Notes: generated by a model from the sequence alone, not told the origin. Shown: positions 1-10,629, counted from the stretch's first letter. The stretch is DNA of 64,000 nucleotides from Arthrobacter sp. MSA 4-2 (GCF_016405885.1 NZ_JAEKGC010000007.1:1-64000), one strand, 5' to 3'. Program-made: numbers and translations.

Positions 1-335
1 GTGGAGCCGCTGCCGTCGAAGGTGGCGGCCTGCCCTGTGGTCCTGGAGGTGAAGGCCGCAGCCGGGGCGGAGTTCGCAGCGGCCGTGCTGACGGTGACCG
101 GGGCGGACTTGACGCCGGTGGCTCCCTTGTCGTCGGTGACCGTCAGTTTCACCGTGTAGGTTCCGGCCGCCGCGTAGGTGCGCGTTGCGGTGGCTCCGGT
201 TCCCGTGCTTCCGTCGCCGAAGTCCCAGGCATAGGAGGCGATGGTGCCGTCGGAATCGGTGGAGCCGCTGCCGTCGAAGGTGGCGGCCTGCCCTGTGGTC
301 CTGGAGGTGAAGGCCGCAGCCGGGGCGGAGTTCGC
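1..335. repeat. Near-identical PKD-coding direct repeats, 258-bp period
   Basis: Bases 1-77 and 259-335 are identical, a spacing of 258 bp (86 codons), matching one PKD domain plus linker. The left copy is cut by the window edge, so the array is probably longer. Identity at DNA level implies recent duplication or gene conversion. Confidence 0.9.
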
Positions 336-2687
336 GGAGGTGAGCCCTCCGGAGGCCGTCACCACCGATGTGCTCGCCGAGAGGTTTCCCGCCGCATCCG
401 CCGCGCGGACGAAGAAGCGGTTGTTGCCGTCCTTGGGAACCACAGCAGTCGTTCCGGTGGTGGTGGCCACAACGCGGTCGTCGCGCAGGATCTGATACGT
501 CACCCGGCTGCCGGCGTCGGAGGACCCGGCCCAGGTCAGCCGGACGGTCGATGCCGTGTTGTCGGAGATTGTTGGTGTTCCGGGCCGGGTGGGCGCCACC
601 GCATCCCGCTGCGGGAACCGGGCGAACCCGCCGGCCCAGGAGCTGCCGGAGGAGCGGGTGCGGGCAGTGGTCATGTCGCCGCCGGCCCAGAGGGTTCCAT
701 TGCTGTCAACGATCTGTGCCCAGATACCCGATCCCGAGCGGAACTTCATGGCGGGCGTGAAGCTGGGGATGTAATCTCCCGTTGCCGCGTTCCACGCACC
801 CGTCCACTCGTAGGCGTCGGCCTGGGTCCAGCCGGTGCCCATGCTTGGCCAGAAGAAGGCGTTCGAGTAGTTGAAGTGGTGTCCGTGGGACCCGCCGTAG
901 ACAATTCCGCGCGGGCTCTCGGCAATGGCCTGGAAATCGCCGTTTTTCTGGCCGATGTTCCCCGAAAGTCGCGCGAAGGTGCTCGTCGAGAAGCTGAAGA
1001 AGCTGTGCTCGGAGCCGCCGACCCAGACCCGGTTTCCGACCTGGCCGATCGTCTGCTGGTAGTTCGAGTTGCTGCTCCAGGTGGGGTTCCAGGCCGGGGT
1101 GGCAAGGGGTGCGCCGTCGACCGTCTGCACCGCGGCCGCCTTGCTGGCCGCCGTCGAGCCCTTCGCCGTGAAGTAGCCGGCCGCGTAGAGGCGGGATCCG
1201 TCGTCGCTGGGGTCGATGGAGACCACCGTGCCGTTGAAATCCGGGTTCCAGTTCGTAGCGGGGGTGCCGTCGGTGACTGAGACCCGCGCGGCGTTGCGCG
1301 TGTACTTGAACGTGGTGGGATTGCTTCCACCCGCCACGTGGGTGAAGGCTCCGCCGAGGTAGAGCCAGTTGCCCTTGACGGCGAGGTCGCCGACGCGCAG
1401 GATGCCCGAGGTGGTCCGGTCTTCGACCTTCACCGTCCAGCCCGGAACTGTCGCACCGGTGGTCGGGTTCAGTGCCACGATTGACGTCGCGGCGGCTCCA
1501 TTGGCCGTGGTGAAGTAGCCACCGGCGACTAGGTTCCCGTTGGGGAGCACGGCAAGGGACATCACCGGGGCGTTGAGCTTCGGCACGAAGTCGGTGAGCA
1601 GTTCGCCCGTTGTGACGTCGAAGGCCGCAAGGAAGCTGCGGGCGACCTTGTCGGTGCCGGTCGAGGTGCGCTGGACGGCGGTGAAGTTGCCGCCGACGAA
1701 CATCCGGTTGCCGCTCTGCGCGAAGGCCTGGACCTCCACGTCTCCCTCGCGCCGGCGCGTGGTGAATCCGGTGACGCCCCAGGGGCTGTCGAGGGCGACG
1801 GACTCGGCCACGGGAAGGTTGGTTTTCGCTGCGGTTCCGGCGTCAGGGATCGCGGTGAAGCCCGTGGTCGAGACGAGCCTCGGCCGGATGAAGACCTCGG
1901 TGTAGGGCCGGGCTCCGCCCAGCCCCTCGGTGGCCGACCACAGGTAGGTGTTTGCGCTGGTCGTCCCCTTGACCCCGCTGCCGTAGGCGAAGCCCATGGT
2001 GTAGTTCTGCGCTGAGTCGGTCCGCGCATCCGACTTGACCTTCCGGTACGCGTCGTCGACACCGAAACTGGCAGTGACTCCTCCGCTGGGTGCCCGCACG
2101 CCGTCGAAGGAGTACCACGTGATGGGGTGCAGGGCGCTGAAGGTCCACACCCACCGGTCCCGTTTGGCGAGGGCGATGCGGGTTTCATGCCAGGCCGTGC
2201 CGGTGGTGTTCTTCGCCCGCTTGAGCCGGATCCCGTCGGCGAGCCCGTCGACCCGCCCGCCGTTGAGCAGGGCGTCGACCACTGTCGACGAATACTGGGT
2301 GGTGGCTCCCGACATGGGGCTGACGCCGGCGGTCTGGAGGGCGGTCGGGTTCCCGGTGCCCTCGTAGCCGGGCATCCACTTCTCCCTGCCCTTGCCGATG
2401 AGGACCCAGCCGCCGCCGCCGGTGACCATGTCGCAGTAGAACTGGGCGGGCGCTGCCATTTTCGGCGTCAACAGCCAGTAGGTGCCGGAGGGCACCGCGG
2501 CGTTGTTCTGCTTGATTTCCCAGCAGGAGGCGGCGGCCGTCGCCGCGTCGGCTCCCGTCCGGGCGACGGCGCCCGACGCCGGAGCCGACAGCGCGGCCAG
2601 GCCGGTCAGCACCATCAGCGACGCGACCGCCGAGCCGAGGACCTTGAGTAATGGCCGCTGTGTTCCCACGTTCGCGTGTGTTCTCAC
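1..2687 (-). CDS. Secreted fibrinogen-like / beta-propeller / Fn3 / PKD protein (C-terminus off the left edge)
   Basis: Large exported protein, open for 895 residues and continuing beyond the window. I chose the GTG at 2687 because AGGGG lies 5 nt upstream and it opens a signal peptide (RTH..., then a hydrophobic run ending ALSAPAS). Residues about 55-260 resemble a bacterial fibrinogen-like domain: SCWEI, then FYCDMVTGGGGWVLIGKGR. About 300-680 hold repeats of the form VGGNFT...LAAFD, like the DUF5122/delta-60 propeller repeats of actinobacterial surface proteins. About 690-780 is an Fn3-like module, then at least two PKD domains (YAWDFGDGSTGTG). It lies on the strand of the Wzy-like gene and probably acts at the cell surface; ligand unknown. 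Domain order is read from sequence; function is inferred. Confidence 0.85.
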   Translation of the reverse strand, partial: MRTHANVGTQRPLLKVLGSAVASLMVLTGLAALSAPASGAVARTGADAATAAASCWEIKQNNAAVPSGTYWLLTPKMAAPAQFYCDMVTGGGGWVLIGKGREKWMPGYEGTGNPTALQTAGVSPMSGATTQYSSTVVDALLNGGRVDGLADGIRLKRAKNTTGTAWHETRIALAKRDRWVWTFSALHPITWYSFDGVRAPSGGVTASFGVDDAYRKVKSDARTDSAQNYTMGFAYGSGVKGTTSANTYLWSATEGLGGARPYTEVFIRPRLVSTTGFTAIPDAGTAAKTNLPVAESVALDSPWGVTGFTTRRREGDVEVQAFAQSGNRMFVGGNFTAVQRTSTGTDKVARSFLAAFDVTTGELLTDFVPKLNAPVMSLAVLPNGNLVAGGYFTTANGAAATSIVALNPTTGATVPGWTVKVEDRTTSGILRVGDLAVKGNWLYLGGAFTHVAGGSNPTTFKYTRNAARVSVTDGTPATNWNPDFNGTVVSIDPSDDGSRLYAAGYFTAKGSTAASKAAAVQTVDGAPLATPAWNPTWSSNSNYQQTIGQVGNRVWVGGSEHSFFSFSTSTFARLSGNIGQKNGDFQAIAESPRGIVYGGSHGHHFNYSNAFFWPSMGTGWTQADAYEWTGAWNAATGDYIPSFTPAMKFRSGSGIWAQIVDSNGTLWAGGDMTTARTRSSGSSWAGGFARFPQRDAVAPTRPGTPTISDNTASTVRLTWAGSSDAGSRVTYQILRDDRVVATTTGTTAVVPKDGNNRFFVRAADAAGNLSASTSVVTASGGLTSANSAPAAAFTSRTTGQAATFDGSGSTDSDGTIASYAWDFGDGSTGTGATATRTYAAAGTYTVKLTVTDDKGATGVKSAPVTVSTAAANSAPAAAFTSRTTGQAATFDGSGS

Positions 2688-2861
2688 GTTCGCCCCTAGC
2701 ACTTGCGCAAGCACGGTTTTCCCCGGTGTCCCGGGGCGGCAATTCCTTCGGAATCCCGCAGAGTGCACAAAGAGTAGCTGTGGGGAGCGCGCGGGCAGAA
2801 CCCAAGCGGGGACGACTTCGGTACCTGTAAAGGCCGGACCGATACCCTACTTTTTCCTCGC

Positions 2862-4190
2862 CTACCTGACTGCCGCAGTCTCCCGCAGGGGGAGCTGCGG
2901 ACGTCCCCGCATTCCGACGGCTGCGATCACCACGAGGATGACCAGTCCCGAACCGAGGATGCCGTAGTAGAAGATCTCCACGAGCCCCACGAGCAGCAGG
3001 GTATTGCAGACCAGGCCGACGAGGTCGGTGCGGCGGAGGGTCGAGAGGAAGGCATGGACCAGCCAGGCCAGGAACAGCCCGAGCCCGACGAACCCATGGG
3101 AGAAGAGGACGAGCCACACGTGCCCCTGCGTGCCGGCGGAGGGCTGCCCTGACCGCTCGGACGGCCGGGGCGCGCCGTAGCCGAACACCGGCGATTCGAG
3201 TGTGCGCCGGAAGGTCTCCTGGTAGAGCTCCCCGCGGTCTTGGATGCTTGAGACTTGGGCGGTGCGCTGCTCGAGCCGCTCAATGACCGGAAGCTGCACC
3301 ACGGCCACGCCGGCGACGACGGCGAGTGCGAGGATCGTGCCGATGACCCGGGTGCGGCCCAGCAGCGCCGCCCGGAACCCCAGGTAGAGCAGTGCGATTC
3401 CCAGGCCCAGGAACATGCCCCGGTTCAGGGTGAGGAAGGCGGGGATGAAGGAGATGGGAAGCGCCGCCACAAGCCACCAGAACCTCCGCTCGCCGCGCAC
3501 CATGGTGAGGTAGGCAACCACCGCGGGGGTGAGGAGTGAGTAGCCGTTTCCCCATCCATTGGCGTAGAGGAACGGCGCGCTCGGCCGCGGCGCGGAGATG
3601 ACGGTGGCGTTCGGGTCCGGATTGTACTGGGTGAGATCCCGGGTGGTCATCTCGTCGACGTACGAATTGTCGAGCAGGGCCTGCGGGAGGACATAGGCCA
3701 AAGGCGTCTTGAGCTCGAAGAGGGGAAACGCGAGACCGGCGAACCCGCCGGCGACGACGATCAGCCAGAAGACCGTCAGGACCCCGAAGATGCGGCGGTC
3801 CGTGAGCGTCTGCCGTGCGTTGTAGACGTAGACGAAGACGACGGTTGCCGCGGCGTAGAGGAAGAACCGGTAGAAGAAGCCGAGGATGCGCAGCGGTTCG
3901 TCGATCTGAATCAGCGAACACAGCACCCAGAGCAGGAAGAGCAGCAGGATGCCGAAGCCCCGGGGAGCCCGGACCTTTCCTGCCCGTGCCAGGAGGAGCA
4001 CCATCGCCGCGCCGAAGATCGGCCATGCCATGTCGCCGAACCCCAGCGCCCACCACAGCGGGAACCCCGCGAAGGCGGCGACGATCGGCCAGGCGGGCAG
4101 CCGGCCGACATCGGCCCCGGGACGGGAGGCCGCCGCGGTGCCGGGGGCAGAGCCCGGCTGTGCCTTCCGGCCTTCCACACTGTTGCTCAT
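2862..4190 (-). CDS. O-antigen ligase / Wzy-like polysaccharide polymerase
   Basis: Polytopic membrane protein of 442 residues with about ten to twelve hydrophobic segments and a large periplasm-side loop in the second half (residues about 290-350, with GELYQETFRRTLESPVFGYG). This loop layout and the FGYG region are typical of the Wzy_C/O-antigen-ligase family, which polymerises or transfers lipid-linked glycans outside the membrane. The ATG at 4190 has GGAGG 10 nt upstream; an in-frame ATG at 4208 is less well placed. It lies divergent from the glycosyltransferase at 4381 and next to a Wzz-like gene, so a role in exopolysaccharide or wall-polysaccharide assembly is likely. The glycan is unknown. 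Confidence 0.8.
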   Translation of the reverse strand: MSNSVEGRKAQPGSAPGTAAASRPGADVGRLPAWPIVAAFAGFPLWWALGFGDMAWPIFGAAMVLLLARAGKVRAPRGFGILLLFLLWVLCSLIQIDEPLRILGFFYRFFLYAAATVVFVYVYNARQTLTDRRIFGVLTVFWLIVVAGGFAGLAFPLFELKTPLAYVLPQALLDNSYVDEMTTRDLTQYNPDPNATVISAPRPSAPFLYANGWGNGYSLLTPAVVAYLTMVRGERRFWWLVAALPISFIPAFLTLNRGMFLGLGIALLYLGFRAALLGRTRVIGTILALAVVAGVAVVQLPVIERLEQRTAQVSSIQDRGELYQETFRRTLESPVFGYGAPRPSERSGQPSAGTQGHVWLVLFSHGFVGLGLFLAWLVHAFLSTLRRTDLVGLVCNTLLLVGLVEIFYYGILGSGLVILVVIAAVGMRGRPQLPLRETAAVR

Positions 4191-4380
4191 CAGCGCCGTG
4201 CCTCCCATCGTGGGCGTTCCCTCGATGGTAAAGGACCTCGCTCTTTTTGGTAGGGGGAGCCGGAAACTATTTGGGGAGGCGGAATCGCACCGCCGCTTTC
4301 CCGATTAAAAGAACCTCTTGCGGGTGGCGCCTTCGCTGGTACAGTGACCCATCAAACGCACTGCAGAGGGACGGCGGAAC

Positions 4381-5364
4381 GTGACAGATAGAGCCACGAG
4401 GAGACCGTTGGGGCGGGAACCTCAGTTTCTCGATGCCCCGCCCCTGGTGCTGCCCGCCCCGCACGTGGGCGTCGTGCTCGCCACCCACCGCCGGCCGCAG
4501 CTCATGCGCCGGGCCCTTGCCTCAATCCTCGAACAGGACTATCCGGGCGCCATCACCGTCCTGGTGGTCCACGACAAGTGCGACCCCGACGAAGCGCTTG
4601 CGCTGGAGGGGGACCGCCGGCAGGTCCTGCCCGTGGCGAACTCAAGGACGCCGGGCCTGGCGGGAGCCCGGAACACGGGAATCCTGAGCCTGACGACGGA
4701 CTTCGTCGCCTTCTGCGACGACGATGACACCTGGTTCCCCGAAAAGCTGACCCGCCAGATCGCCGCCCTCCAGGCCAACCCGGAGGCCGAATTCTGTTCG
4801 ACGGCGATGAGTGTCGACTACTCCGGCACGGCGTCGGTCCGCCTCGCAGGCAAAGCGGAGGTGACCTACGAGGATCTGCTGCGGTCTCGGATGGCCATGG
4901 TCCACTCCTCCTCCTTCGTCATCCGCCGCGACGCGCTTCTCTCCACCATCGGACTCGTCGATGAGGAGATTCCGAACAGCATGTGCGAGGACTGGGACCT
5001 GCTGCTGCGGGCCGCCCGGCGTCAACCGATCCTCCACGTCGATTCACCGCTGGTGCGGGTGTTCTGGGGTGGATCGTCGTACTTCTACGAGCAGTGGGAG
5101 GTCAAGAACCGCGCCCACCTGTGGATGCTTGAGCACCACCCTGACATCCTTCGCAGCTCCGTGGGGAAGAGCCGCGTCTTCGGGCAGCTTGCCTTCGGGC
5201 ATGCGGCCCTCCGGAACCGCAGGGAAGCCTTCCGGTGGGCCGGACGGTCCCTGCGGGCCAACTGGCGGGAACCCCGGGCGGTCCTGGCGCTGGGGGTGGC
5301 CGCGGGGGCCGTCTCCGACCGGCGGATTGTCGACCGCCTGCAACGACATGGACATGGAATCTAG
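4381..5364 (+). CDS. Family 2 glycosyltransferase
   Basis: A 327-residue cytoplasmic GT-A enzyme that should transfer a sugar from a nucleotide donor. The N-terminal fold is visible: HVGVVLATHRRPQLMRRALA, then the metal-binding acidic cluster FCDDDDTWFPEKL near residue 112, and MCEDWDLLLRAA in the acceptor half. It starts at GTG with GAGGGACGG upstream. The Wzz-like gene follows 39 nt later on the same strand, suggesting a two-gene operon; the Wzy-like gene is divergent. Donor and acceptor cannot be told from sequence. Confidence 0.88.
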   Translation: MTDRATRRPLGREPQFLDAPPLVLPAPHVGVVLATHRRPQLMRRALASILEQDYPGAITVLVVHDKCDPDEALALEGDRRQVLPVANSRTPGLAGARNTGILSLTTDFVAFCDDDDTWFPEKLTRQIAALQANPEAEFCSTAMSVDYSGTASVRLAGKAEVTYEDLLRSRMAMVHSSSFVIRRDALLSTIGLVDEEIPNSMCEDWDLLLRAARRQPILHVDSPLVRVFWGGSSYFYEQWEVKNRAHLWMLEHHPDILRSSVGKSRVFGQLAFGHAALRNRREAFRWAGRSLRANWREPRAVLALGVAAGAVSDRRIVDRLQRHGHGI

Positions 5365-5403
5365 GACGTAAACCGGCCGATACAGCAACAGAATGAGACG
5401 AAA

Positions 5404-6870
5404 ATGGACGAGAAATCATCGCTGGGAATGGGACATTACCTCGCCGTTCTCAGGAGGCACTGGAAAACCGTCGTAGCGGCCATGCTCATTGGGCTTCTGC
5501 TGGCCCTCGCCTACCTGCTGACCGGGGGCGCACGCGTGACCGCCAGCGCATTGGTGAACGTCAATGTCATCGTCTCGGATCCATTCAATCCGTCTCGGCC
5601 CGCTTCGGGTCTGCTTGACGCTGCGACCGAGGGGGAGATTGCCAGCTCCTACGTCGTGGCAAGCGAGGCCTCCAAGGAGGTCCCCGGCGGAGACAGCACG
5701 GCGGACCTTCGGAACAACGTCGATGTCAAGACCGGAACCGACGGGACCACGGCCCTGATTTCCTATTCCTCGCGCACGGAGGCCCGTGCCATCGACGGTG
5801 CCGATGCGATGGCCACCTCCTACCTCGCGTACCGGCAGGACCAGGCCGATACCCGACGGACCACGATGCGCAATCAGCTCGAGGAACAGCTGGCGGCGCT
5901 GAACACCTCCCTGGCCGCCCCGGGTGCGGACCGGGTCACCCTCACCAACCGGATTTCGAACATCGAGTTCGAGATCAACGAGCTCAACGCCATCGACACG
6001 ACGGGCGGCACCGTGATCACCCCCGCCGCCGAAAGCCCCGTGTCAACCAACTACGCCCGCGTGCTCGGGTCGGGGCTCGCCGGCGGACTGGTGGCGGGCG
6101 TCCTGCTGGCGTTCCTTTCCCACGCACTCAGGCGCAGGATCAACGACGGATACGACGTCGAGCAGGCGGGAAGCGGGCCCGTGCTCGCGGAGCTGGTGTC
6201 ACCAGAACCGACCCTTCCTGCGAGGGGGGCGGAGCTCGATGCCTACCGGGCGGTTCGCGAGCGGCTTTTCGCCGGACGGGGCCCGGTGACCGCGCTTGCG
6301 GTCATCGACGCGACGAGCGGCCGCGCCTTCTACCCGGTTGCACCGAATCTCTCGGTGGTCCTGGCGCAGGCGGGGTTCGACGTCGAGCTTGTCCTCATGG
6401 GCACCACGCCGGAGGAGATGGAGTTGATGACCGAAGCCCTCCAGCTGCGTTTCGGCGCGAAGGAGGGGGGCGCCGAGGTCCTCGTCTCCGACTCGGTCCC
6501 CGGACTGAGGGTGGTTGAGGCCGTGCGCGGGGCCTCCGACCACGATGCCGACGATTACGTGACCGATGCCGTCCGGCGGCGTTTCCTCGCCCGGAAGGAC
6601 TCATCGCCCGTGGTGGTCCTGGCCCTGCCTGCCAACGCGCCAAGCGCCAGCAGGATGGCGGCAGCCCGGCTTGCCGGAGCGGCCGTGCTGACGGTCGAAG
6701 GAGGCCGGACCCGGAAGGGAGAGGTGGAGTTGACTGCGACGGAACTCGCCGGAGTCCACGCGGAGCTGCTCGGGACGCTGCTCGTGCGGGGAGGGCGGAG
6801 GATGCCGCGCAAGCCGCGCAGCGCCGAGCAGAAGGTCCGGCGCCGCGCACCGGAGCCTGTGGCCTCCTAG
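5404..6870 (+). CDS. Wzz/YveK-like chain-length protein with a degenerate kinase-like C-terminal domain
   Basis: 488 residues. The N-terminal half has the polysaccharide co-polymerase layout: a cytoplasmic start, TM segment about 20-38, an extracellular region with a coiled-coil-prone stretch (QLEEQLAALNTSL, about 160-200), and a second TM about 220-240. The C-terminal half looks like the cytoplasmic tyrosine kinase usually paired with such proteins: DAYRAVRERLF, then a stretch ending NLSVVLAQAGFDVELVL. The Walker A loop (GEGKS/T in active kinases) is missing, replaced by TSGRAFYPVAP near 304, and no Tyr-rich tail is seen. It probably controls chain length without kinase activity. Its stop overlaps that of the convergent gene by CTAG. 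Confidence 0.78.
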   Translation: MDEKSSLGMGHYLAVLRRHWKTVVAAMLIGLLLALAYLLTGGARVTASALVNVNVIVSDPFNPSRPASGLLDAATEGEIASSYVVASEASKEVPGGDSTADLRNNVDVKTGTDGTTALISYSSRTEARAIDGADAMATSYLAYRQDQADTRRTTMRNQLEEQLAALNTSLAAPGADRVTLTNRISNIEFEINELNAIDTTGGTVITPAAESPVSTNYARVLGSGLAGGLVAGVLLAFLSHALRRRINDGYDVEQAGSGPVLAELVSPEPTLPARGAELDAYRAVRERLFAGRGPVTALAVIDATSGRAFYPVAPNLSVVLAQAGFDVELVLMGTTPEEMELMTEALQLRFGAKEGGAEVLVSDSVPGLRVVEAVRGASDHDADDYVTDAVRRRFLARKDSSPVVVLALPANAPSASRMAAARLAGAAVLTVEGGRTRKGEVELTATELAGVHAELLGTLLVRGGRRMPRKPRSAEQKVRRRAPEPVAS

Positions 6871-8165
6871 CTCCGCGGCGGCGGCGGGGCCCCAGGTCCG
6901 GACAGCAGTCCCGCCGCCTTGGCCAGCAGGTCGAGAGTCTGGCTGCGGCTGGTCCGGGAAGCGGACCAGCCGCCGTTGCGGAGTGCGAGGGCCCAGGCCC
7001 TTTCGGCCACAACGAGGGCGTAGACAGCGGCGATGTCGGCCCAGCTCGACGGCGGCGCACCTGCCGCCCGCAGGAAGGGCGCGGCTTCGGCCAGGGCCGC
7101 GTCAAGGCTGTCGGCCGCAGGGATTCCCGCGGACTCCCTGCGTACGCTGATCGTCCAGTGAAGCGCGTCGAGCCCCGCCGCGGCGTCGGCATCGGAGGAC
7201 TCCCAGTCCCAGCACCAGAGCTGGCCGTCCGGCTCCCGGGCCGTATTCCACGGCACCAGGTCGCCGTGCCAGCGTGCCGTGACGGGCACGCGCGCGTTCC
7301 GCTCGGACAGCAGGGAGGCCAGCGTGCCCGCGGCGCGGGCGACCTCCCCGTCACCCGTGGCGCCGAGCACCTCCAGGCGCTTGGTGAGGGCCGTGAACTG
7401 GAGGGTCGAGGAAAGGGAATCGACGCGTTCAACCGGGCAGAGAGCAAACATCTCCTGCGGGGTCGGCATCGGAATGCGGCCCCGGACGCCCCGTACCTTG
7501 CCGGGGAGGGGCTCGGTGATGAGGTAGGGACGTCCCTGCCAGCTGCCGGTTCCGAGCAGGCGCGGAGCACGCGTTGGGCCTGTACCGCCGCCGACCTCGG
7601 CAAGGGCGGCGGCCTCGGTGGAAATCGCTTCCTGGCTCGCATCGTCCCAGGCCAGTTTGGCGTACCCCGCGGGCACCCCTGCCGGTGAGAAGAGCTGGAG
7701 CGTCGGCTTGCGGTTGTCGCCGAGCCGGATGCCGATGGCGGCATACAGGTGCTCCCGGTTCAGGCACGCCTGAAGTTCTTCGAGGGGGAGCGGGAAGGCC
7801 CCGCTGGCGGCGCCGGTGCGCCGCTGGACGACGAGCCGGTGCGGTGCGGGCGGCAGCCCGAACCGGGACGGCACGCCCAGGAGGGTGCGGGCCGCCCGTA
7901 CGCGCACGGGCCGCAGGCCACGGTAGGAAAGGAGCGCCGCGGCGGTAACTGCGGGGTGTCCGCGGGGGATCAGGATCGTAGGCCGTGCGGCGGAGGGGAC
8001 CACCCAGTAGTCCTCGGCGTCCTCCCAGTCGGTGTCTGGTTCAGGATCAAGGACAATCCGGACGGATCCGGTGGCCACGGGCTCCCGCCACAGCTGCTCC
8101 ACAAGGGAATCGAGCGGGGAGTCCCCCCGCCCGGTGATGATGCGGCCGCTGGCGCCCTTCCCCAT
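6867..8165 (-). CDS. Aminoglycoside-phosphotransferase-fold protein (APH family)
   Basis: 432 residues from the ATG at 8165, chosen because GGAGGGG sits 5 nt upstream; in-frame starts further out (8225, 8366) lack such a site. The C-terminal half has the APH catalytic pattern: ARWHGDLVPWN (HGDxxPxN catalytic loop) and WCWDWESS (metal-binding Asp). The N-terminal part, with VLIPRGHPAVTAAALLSYRG, is family-specific and unassigned. Small-molecule phosphorylation is likely but the substrate is unknown. Placement beside polysaccharide genes suggests sugar or lipid-carrier metabolism rather than antibiotic resistance; that is inference. Confidence 0.72.
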   Translation of the reverse strand: MGKGASGRIITGRGDSPLDSLVEQLWREPVATGSVRIVLDPEPDTDWEDAEDYWVVPSAARPTILIPRGHPAVTAAALLSYRGLRPVRVRAARTLLGVPSRFGLPPAPHRLVVQRRTGAASGAFPLPLEELQACLNREHLYAAIGIRLGDNRKPTLQLFSPAGVPAGYAKLAWDDASQEAISTEAAALAEVGGGTGPTRAPRLLGTGSWQGRPYLITEPLPGKVRGVRGRIPMPTPQEMFALCPVERVDSLSSTLQFTALTKRLEVLGATGDGEVARAAGTLASLLSERNARVPVTARWHGDLVPWNTAREPDGQLWCWDWESSDADAAAGLDALHWTISVRRESAGIPAADSLDAALAEAAPFLRAAGAPPSSWADIAAVYALVVAERAWALALRNGGWSASRTSRSQTLDLLAKAAGLLSGPGAPPPPRS

Positions 8166-8453
8166 AAGTCCCCTCCGCGTTGGCTTTCCTGTCGATGCCG
8201 GCAGCCGGTGCTCCGGTAGTGCCATTGTGCCGGAAGTTAAAGCCGAGCGGGGACATCCGCGGAAAAGATGCGGGAGCTTCACTGCGCCCGAGAGTCCCGT
8301 GAACGGCGCGCACCTCCGCCCGGCTGCCGTACCCCGGCCGGGCACCGGACAAATCGGTGGGCTCAAGCTGTGGACAAAGGCCTGGAAGGCAACTACATAA
8401 TGGAGTCCGATTCCCGGCCGCCGGGAACCCTTTGCCTGGGGAAGGGAAAGTGC

Positions 8454-9203
8454 ATGCTCTCACGACTACGCCCGACGCGAGGGCGCACGGTCCCTCACCT
8501 GACTCCCATCGCCCTGGTCGTCGGCAGCACCGTCCTCGCAGCGGACCTGCTGCTGGTCGCGGCGAGCGTCCTCCGCAACTATGTCGATGCCGGCGGTGCC
8601 TTCGGGTTCCTCCACCTTGAGCTCTTCGACGGCAACAAGGACCGGACCCTGGCTGAGCTTTTCGGTGATCTCCAGCTCCTCGTCGCCTCCGTCCTGCTGC
8701 TGTGGATCGCCGCGGCGCCGGCGCGTAAGGCGGAACGGTTCCGGGACGCGGCCGTGTACGGGGCGTGGGCCCTGGTGCTGCTTGCCATGAGCGCCGACGA
8801 CTTCTTCCGCATCCACGAGGAGGTGGGCCGCGCCATCGACACCCGGCTCGAGCTTCCGGCGCTGTTCGGGCTGCGCTCGCAGGACCTCGGAGAGCTCCTC
8901 GTGTGGGCTGGAGTGGCCGCGGCGCTGGGTGCCCCGCTGCTCATCGCCCACCTGATCAGCCGCGGACGGCCCCGCCGGGACTCCTACGTCTTTATTGGCC
9001 TGGCCGTCCTCCTCGCCCTCTTCGCCGTCGGGATGGACATGCTTCACTTCATTCTGGGCGACCTCCTGCCCAGCCTGGCGCTGAGCGCAATGAACCAGCT
9101 GGAGATCGCAGGGGAGCTGGGCGCGATGACGCTGATGATGATCTGGGCGGTCCACATCTTCACCCGGCCGGCGAACCCCGCCGGGGACGATGGGTGGCTG
9201 TAA
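8454..9203 (+). CDS. Polytopic membrane protein of unknown function
   Basis: 249 residues with about six hydrophobic segments (near 17-41, 76-92, 103-123, 145-165, 176-200 and 222-236). I chose the ATG at 8454 for its GGGAAGGG upstream; in-frame ATGs at 8268 and 8400 have weaker sites. Acidic residues cluster beside membrane segments (MSADDFFRIHEEVG, VGMDMLHFILGD), which might bind metal or protons. I do not recognise the family. It diverges from the APH-like gene across a 288-bp gap in which I saw no other gene. Confidence 0.7.
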   Translation: MLSRLRPTRGRTVPHLTPIALVVGSTVLAADLLLVAASVLRNYVDAGGAFGFLHLELFDGNKDRTLAELFGDLQLLVASVLLLWIAAAPARKAERFRDAAVYGAWALVLLAMSADDFFRIHEEVGRAIDTRLELPALFGLRSQDLGELLVWAGVAAALGAPLLIAHLISRGRPRRDSYVFIGLAVLLALFAVGMDMLHFILGDLLPSLALSAMNQLEIAGELGAMTLMMIWAVHIFTRPANPAGDDGWL

Positions 9204-9224
9204 GGCACTGGGCAGCGCGGGCCG

Positions 9225-9265
9225 TTGCACCGTGCGAGAATTAGGTTAGATCCGTGTGATCTAAC
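9225..9265 (+). promoter_or_regulatory. sufS promoter with palindromic operator candidate
   Basis: A perfect inverted repeat, GTTAGATC-N5-GATCTAAC, spans 9245-9265, 47 nt before sufS. A possible promoter, TTGCAC (9225-9230) and TAGATC (9247-9252) with 16-bp spacing, places the -10 inside the left arm, as expected for a repressor site. The regulator is not identified. Confidence 0.5.
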
Positions 9266-9299
9266 TGGCCCATGCCGGGCCGGCGCCTGCCGTTCCTAA

Positions 9300-10628
<1,329 letters not shown>

Positions 10629-10629
10629 C

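Noticed and set aside
1-335. Regular repeats considered as CRISPR
   Set aside because: Period of 258 bp within an open reading frame coding PKD domains; no short repeats with unique spacers.
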